A DNA stretch of 64,000 bases from Psychrobacter sp. NG254 (lineage in GTDB: Bacteria; Pseudomonadota; Gammaproteobacteria; Pseudomonadales; Moraxellaceae), in the NCBI RefSeq assembly GCF_015277735.1, contig NZ_JADHDA010000007.1:62001-126000 (forward strand), written 5' to 3'. Each line of letters begins with the position of its first letter. Positions within the stretch are counted from its first letter, which is position 1. The translations under genes and the position numbers were made by a program. Shown piece by piece: positions 7,372-14,961 of the stretch. The notes under the pieces were generated by a model, which was not told the origin of the DNA, searched no databases, and was given only the letters and a program-made list of their open reading frames with translations.

Positions 7372-7554
7372 TTAAAAAAATGTACGTCTGACAATCTTTA
7401 TCGCTGCTACGGTGGCGAAAAGTGCTGCGATTGAAAAAATAAAGGTCATCATCTGTTCATTGGTGAGTTTATAGCCACCGTAATCGGGTACAGCCTGCCA
7501 TTGGACGCACTCGCTAGACTCTGAAAGCTCGACACATTGGTAAACCGTATTCAT
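7372..7554 (-). CDS. 60-residue phage membrane protein
   Basis: An N-terminal polar part with two cysteines is followed by one hydrophobic span (about 36-54) and a basic RRTFF tail. AAGG lies eight bases before the ATG. It sits between the ssDNA-binding and coat genes, where inoviruses carry pVII/pIX-type minor coat proteins, so a minor virion protein is likely though unproven. Confidence 0.65.
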   Translation of the reverse strand: MNTVYQCVELSESSECVQWQAVPDYGGYKLTNEQMMTFIFSIAALFATVAAIKIVRRTFF

Positions 7555-7557
7555 TAT

Positions 7558-7857
7558 TTAAGCCTTAGCTTGTATTTGTGATGTAATCGGAGTGACTTCG
7601 AGAACAACAATTTTAGAGCTTTTACCAGAGGTGATAAGTTCCATATCAACATCAGCCTGAATAGGGAATTTAAGGCCAAGCAACTTGTCAAAGTTATCAG
7701 ACAAGCCCCAGTTATATTCAGTAGTAGCAAAGCCCATCATATCGCCGCTATCGACGTTCATTTTGGTTTGTACATAAATTTTAGTGCTGTCGTATGGACG
7801 ACCTTCCATTTCGCCTTTAGAGCGTTTAGCACCAGTTATCGTTACTCGTTGTTGCAT
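7558..7857 (-). CDS. Inovirus ssDNA-binding protein (pV-like)
   Basis: The 99-residue soluble protein is predicted to coat newly made viral single strands before assembly and to restrain replication. It is beta-rich with aromatic residues scattered through the middle (YDSTKIYVQT, YNWG), as expected for an OB-like ssDNA binder, and lies directly after rep in transcription order. AGGAG lies eight bases before the ATG. Family assignment rests on size and position in the module. Confidence 0.7.
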   Translation of the reverse strand: MQQRVTITGAKRSKGEMEGRPYDSTKIYVQTKMNVDSGDMMGFATTEYNWGLSDNFDKLLGLKFPIQADVDMELITSGKSSKIVVLEVTPITSQIQAKA

Positions 7858-7868
7858 GGGTTATACTC

Positions 7869-9044
7869 CTAGAATGGTATAGCGCACTTTTGATGATTGT
7901 CCGACCACGGCGCGTATGTTGGCGGATTTTTAATAAACTTTTCATGGACTCTTAGACGTTTTGGATAAAAATCCTTTTTTTCAGTTTGGAGAAGGTCAAG
8001 GATCAACGTATCATCAGGTATTAAATTGCCTTGACTGTCTTTTTTAACAAACAATTCACGATAGGCAGCGATGTAACGACCCGCTTGATGTTTCCAAATC
8101 TGAATAGATTTATTTAAACTGATTTCAGCTTCTTTTTTGGTACAGGGAACACGACTAACCGTGTCGAATATTTCACCTTTTGCGTGCTCTACAAGCTCCA
8201 AGCAGAAAGGGTAAGCACCTGCAAAATATTGAGTAGGGGCTATAAGCATTTCAAAGGGTAGGTGACGGCCCGCAGTACCAAACTCGACTTCACTACGAAA
8301 CCAAAGACTGTCAACATCACCAAACTTTTTGCCTTTCTCATAACCTCGATATAGCTTGCCGTTTTCGCGTTTACCTACTTGGAGAGTACGACCCGCACCA
8401 GTGGGACGTTTCCAGTCGCCTAGATGCTGGACTGTAGGCATACGATTAGTTAGGGCAAACATACCTTGACTGTCAGCCTCATCGGCAATTTCAGGTGACG
8501 AGTAAATGCCTTCAAAGTCGTCATGTGCTAGGTCAATGCGTGTGAGCTTTGGATTAGTAGCGTCACACTTTAAAAAGTTGTATAGGTTATGCTCCCAATA
8601 GTTATCGGCATATTGGCAGCCAGTACCAGTTATCATGATTAGTACCGTATTGTTTTGACCACCTATTGCTATTGTGCCGAGCTTGGCATCGTTGTTGCCA
8701 ATGCTAAAACCATACTTATAAAAGTGAATGCCTTTACCGTTATAGGTTGCATCTGAGAAATCAGAGCCGAAAATATCAGATAAAACCGTTGTTATCTCAA
8801 AGACAAATTCTTTGACAAGTTCTAGCCTTTCGGCTTCTGACATTTCTGTGTCGTTCAATACTTGGTCAAATTCTCCGAAGGTTTCTACAGAAGTAACAAA
8901 GTTAACAGCATCAATAATGACTTGCTCAGTACCTACAGGCATACGGATTGGCACTAATTCAACACCCTTAGCGGTGCGAATGGTAAGCTCTTGCTTAGAT
9001 GCTATGTCAGAGATCTGTTTTCTGTAGTTAAGTGTCGTTTTCAT
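7869..9044 (-). CDS. rep: Inovirus rolling-circle replication initiation protein, right copy
   Basis: This 391-residue protein is identical to the left-copy Rep at 174-1349. It resembles the phage replication initiation factor family and should nick the double-stranded replicative form at the plus origin. The start at 9044 is preferred over 9053 because AAGGA is correctly spaced only for the former. It is followed at 11 bases by the ssDNA-binding gene, a usual inovirus pairing of replication functions. Confidence 0.88.
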   Translation of the reverse strand: MKTTLNYRKQISDIASKQELTIRTAKGVELVPIRMPVGTEQVIIDAVNFVTSVETFGEFDQVLNDTEMSEAERLELVKEFVFEITTVLSDIFGSDFSDATYNGKGIHFYKYGFSIGNNDAKLGTIAIGGQNNTVLIMITGTGCQYADNYWEHNLYNFLKCDATNPKLTRIDLAHDDFEGIYSSPEIADEADSQGMFALTNRMPTVQHLGDWKRPTGAGRTLQVGKRENGKLYRGYEKGKKFGDVDSLWFRSEVEFGTAGRHLPFEMLIAPTQYFAGAYPFCLELVEHAKGEIFDTVSRVPCTKKEAEISLNKSIQIWKHQAGRYIAAYRELFVKKDSQGNLIPDDTLILDLLQTEKKDFYPKRLRVHEKFIKNPPTYAPWSDNHQKCAIPF

Positions 9045-9062
9045 GTCAGCCATCCTTCGTTA

Positions 9063-9088
9063 CCCCCGTGTTACAAGTGGGGGTTTTT
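9063..9088. other. GC-rich hairpin next to the rep ribosome-binding site, right copy
   Basis: Same sequence as 1368-1393: C5/G5 stem, 11-base loop, five T on the plus strand, ending just before the rep ribosome-binding site on the minus strand. Confidence 0.5.
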
Positions 9089-9130
9089 CGTTCCCACGAT
9101 TTAACAGTCATTATTACTAAGTTTAAATAT

Positions 9131-9305
9131 GCCCCCGCCGCCTTTCTTGACTCTCCGATATTTACGGCTTCGTGCATACGCTACCAATCACTACATTAAG
9201 TCGACTACATTCTCTGCGGTCATTCGTTCTTTGTTAACTTCACTCTTTATCACTTACATTTTCTACACCTGCAAACACCCTCAATTCTTCGGCGGCGGCG
9301 GGGGC
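9131..9305. repeat. Long-range GC-rich inverted repeat, right copy
   Basis: Same as 1436-1610: 12-base arms at 9131-9142 and 9294-9305 around a gene-free loop. Candidate origin or packaging region of the phage strand. Confidence 0.5.
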
Positions 9306-9335
9306 GTTAAACTAAAGCAACAAGCCCTGTCAAAG

Positions 9336-9578
9336 CTACTCACCAAAGAACCTACTTATAAGCTCGTTCTCACTGCGAATTATTTCCAAGTAAGCCGAAA
9401 CTGTCACTGGCGACAACTGATTTTCGACCGTCACTTCTTCCAAGTAGCCTAAGCATTCTTCTCCGATGTCAGCGACATTACCTGTCGCTATAACCTTACT
9501 GGCTTTATCGGAAACAAGACGCGCTACAAGATTAAAAGCGGCTTGCTTAAATTCGGTTTCAGTCGCATAAAAAATCAT
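9336..9578 (-). CDS. Small phage protein of unknown function, right copy
   Basis: Identical to the 80-residue protein at 1641-1883. No membrane segment or recognised motif is visible. GAAGGG precedes the start. It lies between the two structured intergenic elements of the replication module. Confidence 0.6.
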   Translation of the reverse strand: MIFYATETEFKQAAFNLVARLVSDKASKVIATGNVADIGEECLGYLEEVTVENQLSPVTVSAYLEIIRSENELISRFFGE

Positions 9579-9609
9579 CAGCTAACGCCCTTCGGTTGTT
9601 GGGTCAATC

Positions 9610-9686
9610 ATTAATCATTGATAACAGAAAAGACTGTTATCAATGATTAATAATTCGACCGTCTGTAAAACGGTTAAATTATTAAT
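9610..9686. repeat. Two overlapping, mutually exclusive hairpins, right copy
   Basis: Same as 1915-1991: an 18-bp perfect stem (9610-9627 with 9634-9651) and a second stem (9646-9655 with 9677-9686) that shares bases with its right arm. Confidence 0.65.
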
Positions 9687-9691
9687 TCTTA

Positions 9692-9778
9692 TCAACTCTT
9701 AGAACGTACCGAGATAAAAAGAGTTACAACACATACAACGGTTAGAACGACAGTAAGGAAAAATATAAACTTAAACAT
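9692..9778 (-). CDS. 28-residue single-span membrane peptide, right copy
   Basis: Identical to the peptide at 1997-2083: hydrophobic throughout with a basic C-terminus. It is too short for normal gene finders; conservation in both copies says little because the copies are nearly identical. Confidence 0.45.
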   Translation of the reverse strand: MFKFIFFLTVVLTVVCVVTLFISVRSKS

Positions 9779-9836
9779 TAAACCTAATACTTTTGAGCGC
9801 TGCCGCTGATGCCAATAATAGGACAATGATTAAATA

Positions 9837-9992
9837 CTAAAAATGTAATTTACTAATGCGATCTCTAAAAATCAAAAGAGCAATAGAAAGAAAAACAACT
9901 AAAAGAAATATAAAAAAAGCCTTAATGAATAACAATAATTCATCAGACAACAAGACATGCATTTCTAAGAAAGGCTGATAGTTCATAGCCAT
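9837..9992 (-). CDS. 51-residue small membrane protein, right copy
   Basis: Identical to 2142-2297, with the same one-base overlap with the upstream gene and the same TAG followed by an in-frame hydrophobic extension down to 9771. Confidence 0.55.
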   Translation of the reverse strand: MAMNYQPFLEMHVLLSDELLLFIKAFFIFLLVVFLSIALLIFRDRISKLHF

Positions 9993-10228
9993 TACTCCAA
10001 GTTGGAAGGAACAGACGTTCCATTAACTGGATAAGCATTAGAACCATAAGAGAAAGCTAGTTTTTCAAGGTGCGAAATATTAAAGATGCCCCCGCCCACT
10101 TCATCAAGATCACATTTGACAGCGCATGACGAAGTTTCTGGAGGACAGGAGCAAAGGGTTAAGACCTCGACAGGACTATCAGAGATAGGCTGGACGGACT
10201 CAGAAAGACTTTTATATAATTGATACAT
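9992..10228 (-). CDS. Cysteine-containing small phage protein, right copy
   Basis: Identical to the 78-residue protein at 2297-2533, with CSCPP and two further cysteines. The ATG at 10228 has GGAG eight bases upstream. It is the first gene of the leftward early transcript. Confidence 0.6.
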   Translation of the reverse strand: MYQLYKSLSESVQPISDSPVEVLTLCSCPPETSSCAVKCDLDEVGGGIFNISHLEKLAFSYGSNAYPVNGTSVPSNLE

Positions 10229-10279
10229 AGTTGACACTCCAGAATAGTGTAAGATTGAATTAACGAAAACAACTATCTG

Positions 10280-10321
10280 TTCTCATTTTGAGAATTTATA
10301 ACAATTATGAGAATTATGCAA
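10280..10321. promoter_or_regulatory. Divergent early promoter with intact repressor operator, right copy
   Basis: A perfect palindrome TTCTCATTTTGAGAA lies at 10280-10294. A further ATGAGAA half-site is at 10307-10313. On the minus strand a -35-like TTGCAT (10321-10316) and -10-like TATAAA (10300-10295) are 15 bases apart, with the palindrome just downstream of the -10. This is the layout of a phage repressor operator controlling the leftward early promoter. Confidence 0.55.
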
Positions 10322-10335
10322 GCGGAGTAAATGAC

Positions 10336-10626
10336 ATGAAATTAGAAATGCTAATTGCAAGAGCTAAATATTTCGAGAAGTCACAAAAGAAAATGGCTGA
10401 AAAACTAGGTACATCACCTAGTCGTTTTAGCGACTGGAAAACAGGAAGAATAAAGCCAACAGCATTTGAGATATTTCAAATAGCAGAGATGGCAAGGCTT
10501 GAGCCTGAAAATACGTTCTATGATGTGATGACAGAAGTTGACAAGGATAATGCGGATTATTGGTGCGCTCGGCGGGAATCGAACCCACGACCCTCGGCTT
10601 CGGAGACCGATACTCTATCCAACTGA
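10336..10626 (+). CDS. Phage HTH repressor-like protein, attR-form, right copy
   Basis: The first 90 residues are identical to the left-copy protein, with the Cro/CI-type helix-turn-helix at about 15-40. The last about 20 codons are antisense to tRNA-Arg, and the frame stops inside the host 5' half of the tRNA, giving 96 residues instead of 135. GGAG lies eight bases before the ATG; an upstream TTG-initiated extension is unlikely. It faces the leftward early genes across a shared operator. Confidence 0.75.
   Translation: MKLEMLIARAKYFEKSQKKMAEKLGTSPSRFSDWKTGRIKPTAFEIFQIAEMARLEPENTFYDVMTEVDKDNADYWCARRESNPRPSASETDTLSN
10561..10608. other. Phage attachment site, right end (attR-like)
   Basis: The core matches 2865-2912 exactly over 48 bases, from the tRNA CCA end into the 5' side of the anticodon loop and stem. 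Rightwards the host tRNA 5' half continues. The crossover therefore lies within this segment, probably near the anticodon stem-loop. Confidence 0.88.
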
Positions 10627-10637
10627 GCTACGAGCGC
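10561..10637 (-). tRNA. tRNA-Arg (anticodon CCG)
   Basis: The 77-base cloverleaf is complete: acceptor GCGCTCG/CGAGCGC, anticodon stem TCGGT/GCCGA with loop CTCCGAA (anticodon CCG), T-arm with TTCGATT and an encoded CCA. Its 3' 48 bases come from the prophage end, which restores the gene. It is the integration target of the phage. Confidence 0.95.
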
Positions 10638-10810
10638 ATATAACGACTGAATGCTGTACTGATAAAACCATGCTGAGAAGCATGAATAAAAAGTACGAGG
10701 TGTCGATAAATTAAGACCGCCTAGTCTATCAAATAAAAACCATAAAGCCAATAAATGACGCTCATGATTGATGTTTTTTGAGAAAAAACAGCCAAGTCAT
10801 TAAACAAGCA

Positions 10811-10840
10811 TGGCAATTTACCTGCCTTTTCCCTTATAAT
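10811..10840 (+). promoter_or_regulatory. Candidate promoter of the cytochrome gene
   Basis: TGGCAA at 10811-10816 and TATAAT at 10835-10840 are 18 bases apart. Transcription would start near 10847 and produce a leader of about 145 bases that contains the structured element at 10886-10960. Confidence 0.5.
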
Positions 10841-10885
10841 GTTGGGGAGAATTCATATTTATAATCACCGATTGCAAGTGTGCTA

Positions 10886-10960
10886 GCACGCGGGATGGCT
10901 GTCTGCTATTGATGACTTAGAGGTCATCGAACGAGGACAGACAGAATGTCTGAGCCGTGC
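10886..10960 (+). ncRNA. Structured leader with alternative pairing upstream of cytochrome gene
   Basis: Three nested stems are visible: GCACG/CGTGC (10886-10890 with 10956-10960), CTGTCTG/CAGACAG (10899-10905 with 10938-10944) and GATGAC/GTCATC (10911-10916 with 10923-10928). CAGACA can instead pair with TGTCTG at 10947-10952 to make a tight hairpin. I do not recognise a known riboswitch class. Candidate cis-regulatory RNA. Confidence 0.45.
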
Positions 10961-10994
10961 AAGCCATTGTATACGTAATAAGAGAACGTGACGA

Positions 10995-11660
10995 ATGAGA
11001 AAAGTAGTTATGTTATCGGCAGCTGCCATTCTAGGAATCGCTAGTATCGCGGTGAGCCAAGCTGAAGATGTTGTAGAGACTCCTGTAACTGTATCAGATG
11101 TGGCAGAAGGCCAAGAAGCTGCAGAGGCCGCACCTCAAATGCTAGGTGACGAGACTCAAGCTGCCGCAGATACGACTGATGGCGAAGCGCCTGCTGATGA
11201 CGCCGCCGTAGCAAAGGATGGAGAAGCAACCGCAGCAGCAGCCCCTGCCCCTGCCGCTGAAGAAGTACCAATCCCACAAGATACGCCGCAAGTACAAAAG
11301 CTGATTGCTTTGTATCCCAATTTGATCGCTCGTATTCAACCTGTTGCGACCATTTGTTTTGAAGACGATGAAGTCTGTGATGTGACAGCACGTTCATCTG
11401 GCCCAGCAGCTGGTGACGGTCCTCGTGAAGGTAAAGATGTATACAACGCGGTCTGTCATACTTGTCACGCAGCTGGTCTGCTTGGCTCGCCTATCTTTGG
11501 TGATGCAGGTGCTTGGGGTCCACGTATAGCAAAAGGTAAAGATACTCTTTATACTCATGCTATCAATGGCTTTAACGCGATGCCTGCCAAAGGTGGTGCT
11601 GACATCCCTGATGAAGAAGTCCAAAATGCTGTCGATTATATGGTTGCAGAAGCAAGCTAA
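10995..11660 (+). CDS. Cytochrome c5-like c-type cytochrome
   Basis: The 221-residue periplasmic electron carrier has a signal peptide (about 1-23), a long Ala/Glu/Asp-rich linker (about 25-95) and a C-terminal haem domain with CHTCH and a distal methionine in NAMPAKGG, the class I cytochrome c pattern closest to cytochrome c5. One haem site is visible. Acidic low-complexity linkers usually tether or space such domains. AAGAGA lies before the ATG, and a terminator follows. Confidence 0.9.
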   Translation: MRKVVMLSAAAILGIASIAVSQAEDVVETPVTVSDVAEGQEAAEAAPQMLGDETQAAADTTDGEAPADDAAVAKDGEATAAAAPAPAAEEVPIPQDTPQVQKLIALYPNLIARIQPVATICFEDDEVCDVTARSSGPAAGDGPREGKDVYNAVCHTCHAAGLLGSPIFGDAGAWGPRIAKGKDTLYTHAINGFNAMPAKGGADIPDEEVQNAVDYMVAEAS

Positions 11661-11706
11661 TGGTTATTTAGTATTTTGTGAAGCTTTGCTTTGACCATAA
11701 TTATCC

Positions 11707-11743
11707 AAAAAGCGCCTATTTCAGTGATGAGATAGGCGCTTTT
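11707..11743 (+). terminator. Rho-independent terminator after cytochrome gene
   Basis: AAAGCGCCTAT (11709-11719) pairs with ATAGGCGCTTT (11732-11742) around a 12-base loop, with T-rich end. The same GCGCCTA stem is used in the terminator at 15383-15421. Confidence 0.85.
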
Positions 11744-11979
11744 GCATGATGAGTATTATTAATATGGTACTTCGAATATGATGCAGTTGAAATCTGCCAT
11801 CAGCAGCCTCACTTTATGAGATTACACCGCCGATTGTTTCAAAGAGTAGAGTGTGTTGAACATTTTTATACTGTTACATCCTTATAGGGTCTCTGTCAGT
11901 ATGATCGTTGAATGTTCAACACGGCCTATTATTCCAAAATCGCTTTTTATAAATATTTATGACAAACAAAGAGGTCTTC

Positions 11980-12942
11980 ATGTCTGATGTGCCAGCACTT
12001 ACGATAAAAAACTTGTCTAAGACCTATGATAATGGGTTTTCGGCATTAAAAGGGGTTGATTTAACCGTTCCTCAAGGTGGGTTCTTTGCGCTACTCGGTC
12101 CCAATGGTGCTGGTAAATCAACCATGATTGGCATTATCAGCTCGTTATTTAAGCCGACCACAGGCAGCGTGCATATTTTTGGGACGGATTTATTAGAGAA
12201 TCCATCGATTGCCAAGCAATATCTTGGCATAGTGCCGCAAGAGTTTAATTTCAATATGTTCGAAAAAGTCGAAGATATCTTGATTACCCAAGCGGGTTAT
12301 TTCGGTATTCCGGCCAAAGAAGCTAAACCTCGGGCAAAACGGTTATTAACAGCACTTGGACTATGGGATAAGCGCGATAGTAAGTCACGTGAGCTATCTG
12401 GCGGTATGAAGCGCCGTTTGATGATTGCCCGTGCGCTGATTCATAAGCCAAAATTATTGATTTTGGATGAACCAACAGCAGGTGTAGATATTGAACTGCG
12501 CCGCTCTATGTGGGAGTTTATGCAGCAGATTAATATTGAAGAAAACACCACCATTATTCTGACGACGCATTATCTCGAAGAAGCTGAGCAACTGTGTAAG
12601 CGTATCGCTATCTTGGATCATGGTGAGATTCGTATCAATACAGAAATGAAAGACTTGCTCGCACAGCTGTCTGTTGAAACGTTTGTCTTTGATTTGGAAA
12701 CACCGCTTACTCATCAATTGGTTTTGGACGGGGTAACAGGGGTCGCGCAACCTGATGATCAGACAATTGAGGTAACCTTGACAGAAGGTGAGTCAATGAA
12801 TAATGTCTTTACTCAATTATCGAAGCAGGGTATTACCGTAGGCAGCATGCGTAACAAAGCCAATCGATTAGAAGAATTGTTTATGCGCTTAGTAGATAAA
12901 AATATTCAGAGTGCAGACAGTATGAAGGAGGCGGGATTATGA
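11980..12942 (+). CDS. ABC-2 type exporter ATP-binding subunit (YadG-like)
   Basis: The 320-residue ATPase has Walker A GPNGAGKST, signature LSGGMKRR, Walker B LLILDEP and an H-loop histidine in TTHYLEEAEQL, followed by a C-terminal extension typical of YadG/DrrA-type exporters. The ATG at 11980 has GAGG six bases upstream; one seven codons earlier has no ribosome-binding site. It overlaps the permease gene by four bases, so they form one complex. The substrate is unknown. Confidence 0.92.
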   Translation: MSDVPALTIKNLSKTYDNGFSALKGVDLTVPQGGFFALLGPNGAGKSTMIGIISSLFKPTTGSVHIFGTDLLENPSIAKQYLGIVPQEFNFNMFEKVEDILITQAGYFGIPAKEAKPRAKRLLTALGLWDKRDSKSRELSGGMKRRLMIARALIHKPKLLILDEPTAGVDIELRRSMWEFMQQINIEENTTIILTTHYLEEAEQLCKRIAILDHGEIRINTEMKDLLAQLSVETFVFDLETPLTHQLVLDGVTGVAQPDDQTIEVTLTEGESMNNVFTQLSKQGITVGSMRNKANRLEELFMRLVDKNIQSADSMKEAGL

Positions 12943-13745
12943 GTCAGGACATGATAGATCCTAATAAAACCATGTCATGGAGCAAAAAGTGGATTGCTTT
13001 TCGCACCATCTTATTAAAAGAAGTGCGCCGGATAATACGAATTTGGCCACAGACATTGCTGCCACCAGTTATCACGATGAGCTTGTACTTTGTCATCTTT
13101 GGTAAAATGATCGGCTCACGTGTGGGTGAGATGGGCGGGGTGCCGTACATGCAGTTTATTGTACCTGGCCTGATTATGATGTCGATCATTACCAACAGCT
13201 ACTCTAACGTGGTGTCGAGCTTCTTTAGTGCTAAGTTCACCTCTAGTATCGAAGAGCTACTGGTCTCGCCAGTATCCAAGCACGCGATTCTGATGGGGTA
13301 TATCAGCGGCGGTATCTTCCGTGGACTGGCCATTGGGGTTATCGTTTCAATCGTTGCGCTATTCTTTACTGACCTCGGTATTGAGCATGTATTCGTGACC
13401 ATATTTACGGTACTTGGCACCTCTATTCTATTTTCGCTTGGCGGCTTTATCAATGCCGTGTTTGCGCGCTCATTTGATGATATCTCTATTATTCCAAGCT
13501 TTGTATTGACGCCACTGACCTATCTTGGCGGCGTGTTTTACTCAATGGAAAACCTATCACCATTTTGGCAAAATATCTCGCTATTGAATCCTATCGTCTA
13601 TATGGTTAACTCATTCCGTTACGGTATTTTGGGCTATTCTGATGTCAATGTTTGGTATTCAATGGCTGCTATTTTTGTGTTCTGTGCGATATTTTATACC
13701 ATTGCTTATCGCTTACTCAGCAACGGTTCACGCGTGCGCTTGTAA
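12939..13745 (+). CDS. ABC-2 type exporter permease (YadH-like)
   Basis: The 268-residue membrane protein has about six hydrophobic spans and the ABC-2 permease pattern, with LLKEVRRIIRIW before the first span and LTPLTYLGGVFYS in the conserved loop region. It begins within the last codons of the ATPase gene (ATGA overlap) and ends near a terminator. It forms the channel half of the exporter. Confidence 0.9.
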   Translation: MSQDMIDPNKTMSWSKKWIAFRTILLKEVRRIIRIWPQTLLPPVITMSLYFVIFGKMIGSRVGEMGGVPYMQFIVPGLIMMSIITNSYSNVVSSFFSAKFTSSIEELLVSPVSKHAILMGYISGGIFRGLAIGVIVSIVALFFTDLGIEHVFVTIFTVLGTSILFSLGGFINAVFARSFDDISIIPSFVLTPLTYLGGVFYSMENLSPFWQNISLLNPIVYMVNSFRYGILGYSDVNVWYSMAAIFVFCAIFYTIAYRLLSNGSRVRL

Positions 13746-13782
13746 CCAAAATTGTTATAAACAAACAAACCGTTTTACTATC

Positions 13783-13808
13783 AAAGCCTGACATTGTTGG
13801 GCTTTTTT
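13783..13808 (+). terminator. Terminator after ABC exporter
   Basis: AAAGCC (13783-13788) pairs with GGGCTTT (13799-13805), followed by a T run. Confidence 0.7.
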
Positions 13809-14012
13809 ATGGCATCTCTTTAGGGATTGATGCGGCTAGCAAGTTTAGACAGGCTATGGAAACACTGTCTTTAATAAAATATCTTTGATAAGCCGATTGG
13901 GCAATTAAGTGCTGATGCTTGCTTAAGCCAAATTCATTATCGACCAGCGTGTTATTGCTGTAAAATAACCCCTTTATTATTTAAATATATTCTATAGTTT
14001 AGAAGGCAATTT

Positions 14013-14885
14013 ATGAGCATACACGGTATTTTAGGCGAGCAAACCACAGATTATCCGACTGAATATAGCCCGCAAACGTTATATCCCATTGCCCGTAGTA
14101 TTGGTCGCGATGCCATAGGTTGGCAAGATGACAAGCTGGCTGTAGGTGTCGACTGGTGGCACGCGTTTGAGGTATCTTGGCTGAATCTGCAAGGGATATC
14201 ACAGGTTGCGATGGCACGTTTTAGTATTCCGGCACACTCGCTTTATATTGTGGAGTCTAAATCATTAAAACTGTATTTAAACAGCTTTAATTTTACAGAA
14301 TTTGCCAGTTGGGATACCGTACAGCAATTGGTTGCAAAAGATCTCTCTGCTTGCGTACAAGCAGAGGTAACGGTTGAACTATTTGCATTAGAAGACAGCC
14401 AGTCAAGATTGCTGATTACTCAGCCTGAGGGTGTGTGTATCGACAGCGCTTTGATAGACAGCGCAGACAAAGTTGCGCTAGTGGCTCATCCCGATGCTTC
14501 TCTATTGAATGATAGTAAAACAGATACCTGTGATGTCACAGCAGAGGTTGGTAGCCGTGCGCCAGTGACTTTTTATTCTAATTTATTACGCAGCAATTGT
14601 CCGGTCACCAATCAGCCTGATTGGGGCACTCTCTCTGTTACCATCACCAGCCAAGCGCCTGTTAATCACGCTTCAATGCTACGCTATGTACTGAGTTTTC
14701 GTCAGCATAATGGCTTTCATGAGCAATGTGTCGAGCAGATATTTGCTGATTTGAGTCGATATTATGAGCCAAGCGCATTGTTGGTTCGCGCATGGTATAC
14801 GCGCCGTGGCGGTATCGATATCAACCCTTGCCGCGTGAGTGATATAAATTTACTGCCACAGCCGAGCCGTTTAATTCGTCAGTAA
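14013..14885 (+). CDS. queF: NADPH-dependent 7-cyano-7-deazaguanine reductase
   Basis: The 290-residue enzyme reduces preQ0 to preQ1 in queuosine biosynthesis. It has the long, two-domain QueF form. The motif KSLKLYLNSFNFTEF is the NADPH-binding signature, and RSNCPVTNQPDWG carries the catalytic cysteine that forms the thioimide. The C-terminal half contains the HENC-like FHEQC segment used for substrate binding. A second queuosine gene, queG, lies at 61834. It stands alone with its own upstream region. Confidence 0.95.
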   Translation: MSIHGILGEQTTDYPTEYSPQTLYPIARSIGRDAIGWQDDKLAVGVDWWHAFEVSWLNLQGISQVAMARFSIPAHSLYIVESKSLKLYLNSFNFTEFASWDTVQQLVAKDLSACVQAEVTVELFALEDSQSRLLITQPEGVCIDSALIDSADKVALVAHPDASLLNDSKTDTCDVTAEVGSRAPVTFYSNLLRSNCPVTNQPDWGTLSVTITSQAPVNHASMLRYVLSFRQHNGFHEQCVEQIFADLSRYYEPSALLVRAWYTRRGGIDINPCRVSDINLLPQPSRLIRQ

Positions 14886-14961
14886 ATAAATATCGATGTT
14901 GTGAGTCACGGTGACACCCTATAATCAATCAACTTTATTCATCTAAGGTAAGGATACCAGT

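Larger units (their letters stand above)
2865..10608. mobile_element. Inovirus prophage, right copy (complete)
   Basis: This is a complete filamentous phage genome of about 7.7 kb bounded by 48-bp direct repeats of the tRNA-Arg 3' half (2865-2912 and 10561-10608). From right to left on the minus strand come small early proteins, Rep, ssDNA-binding protein, a small membrane protein, coat protein, TspB-like adsorption protein, pVI-like protein, Zot and integrase. An HTH gene diverges on the plus strand. The order matches the replication-structure-assembly modules of inoviruses. Unlike CTX-type phages that use host XerCD, this one carries its own tyrosine integrase. Confidence 0.92.
7696..10608 (+). 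repeat. 2.9-kb direct repeat of positions 1-2912
   Basis: The segment is identical to 1-2912 apart from one extra G at about 10292. It covers the ssDNA-binding gene 5' part, rep, all small early genes, the repressor and the att core. It is the visible part of the tandem prophage duplication. The single difference argues against simple assembly duplication of the same reads. Confidence 0.95.

Noticed and set aside
10288..10335. N-terminal extension of the right-copy repressor from a TTG codon
   Set aside because: It is opened only by the one-base difference in the operator, and the ATG at 10336 has a well-spaced GGAG.
10557..10751. Minus-strand frame containing VAQLDRVSVSEAEGRGFDSRRAH
   Set aside because: This is the well-known spurious translation of a tRNA gene.
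11041..11624. Minus-strand frames across the cytochrome gene
   Set aside because: They are antisense to a well-supported gene with signal peptide and haem motif.
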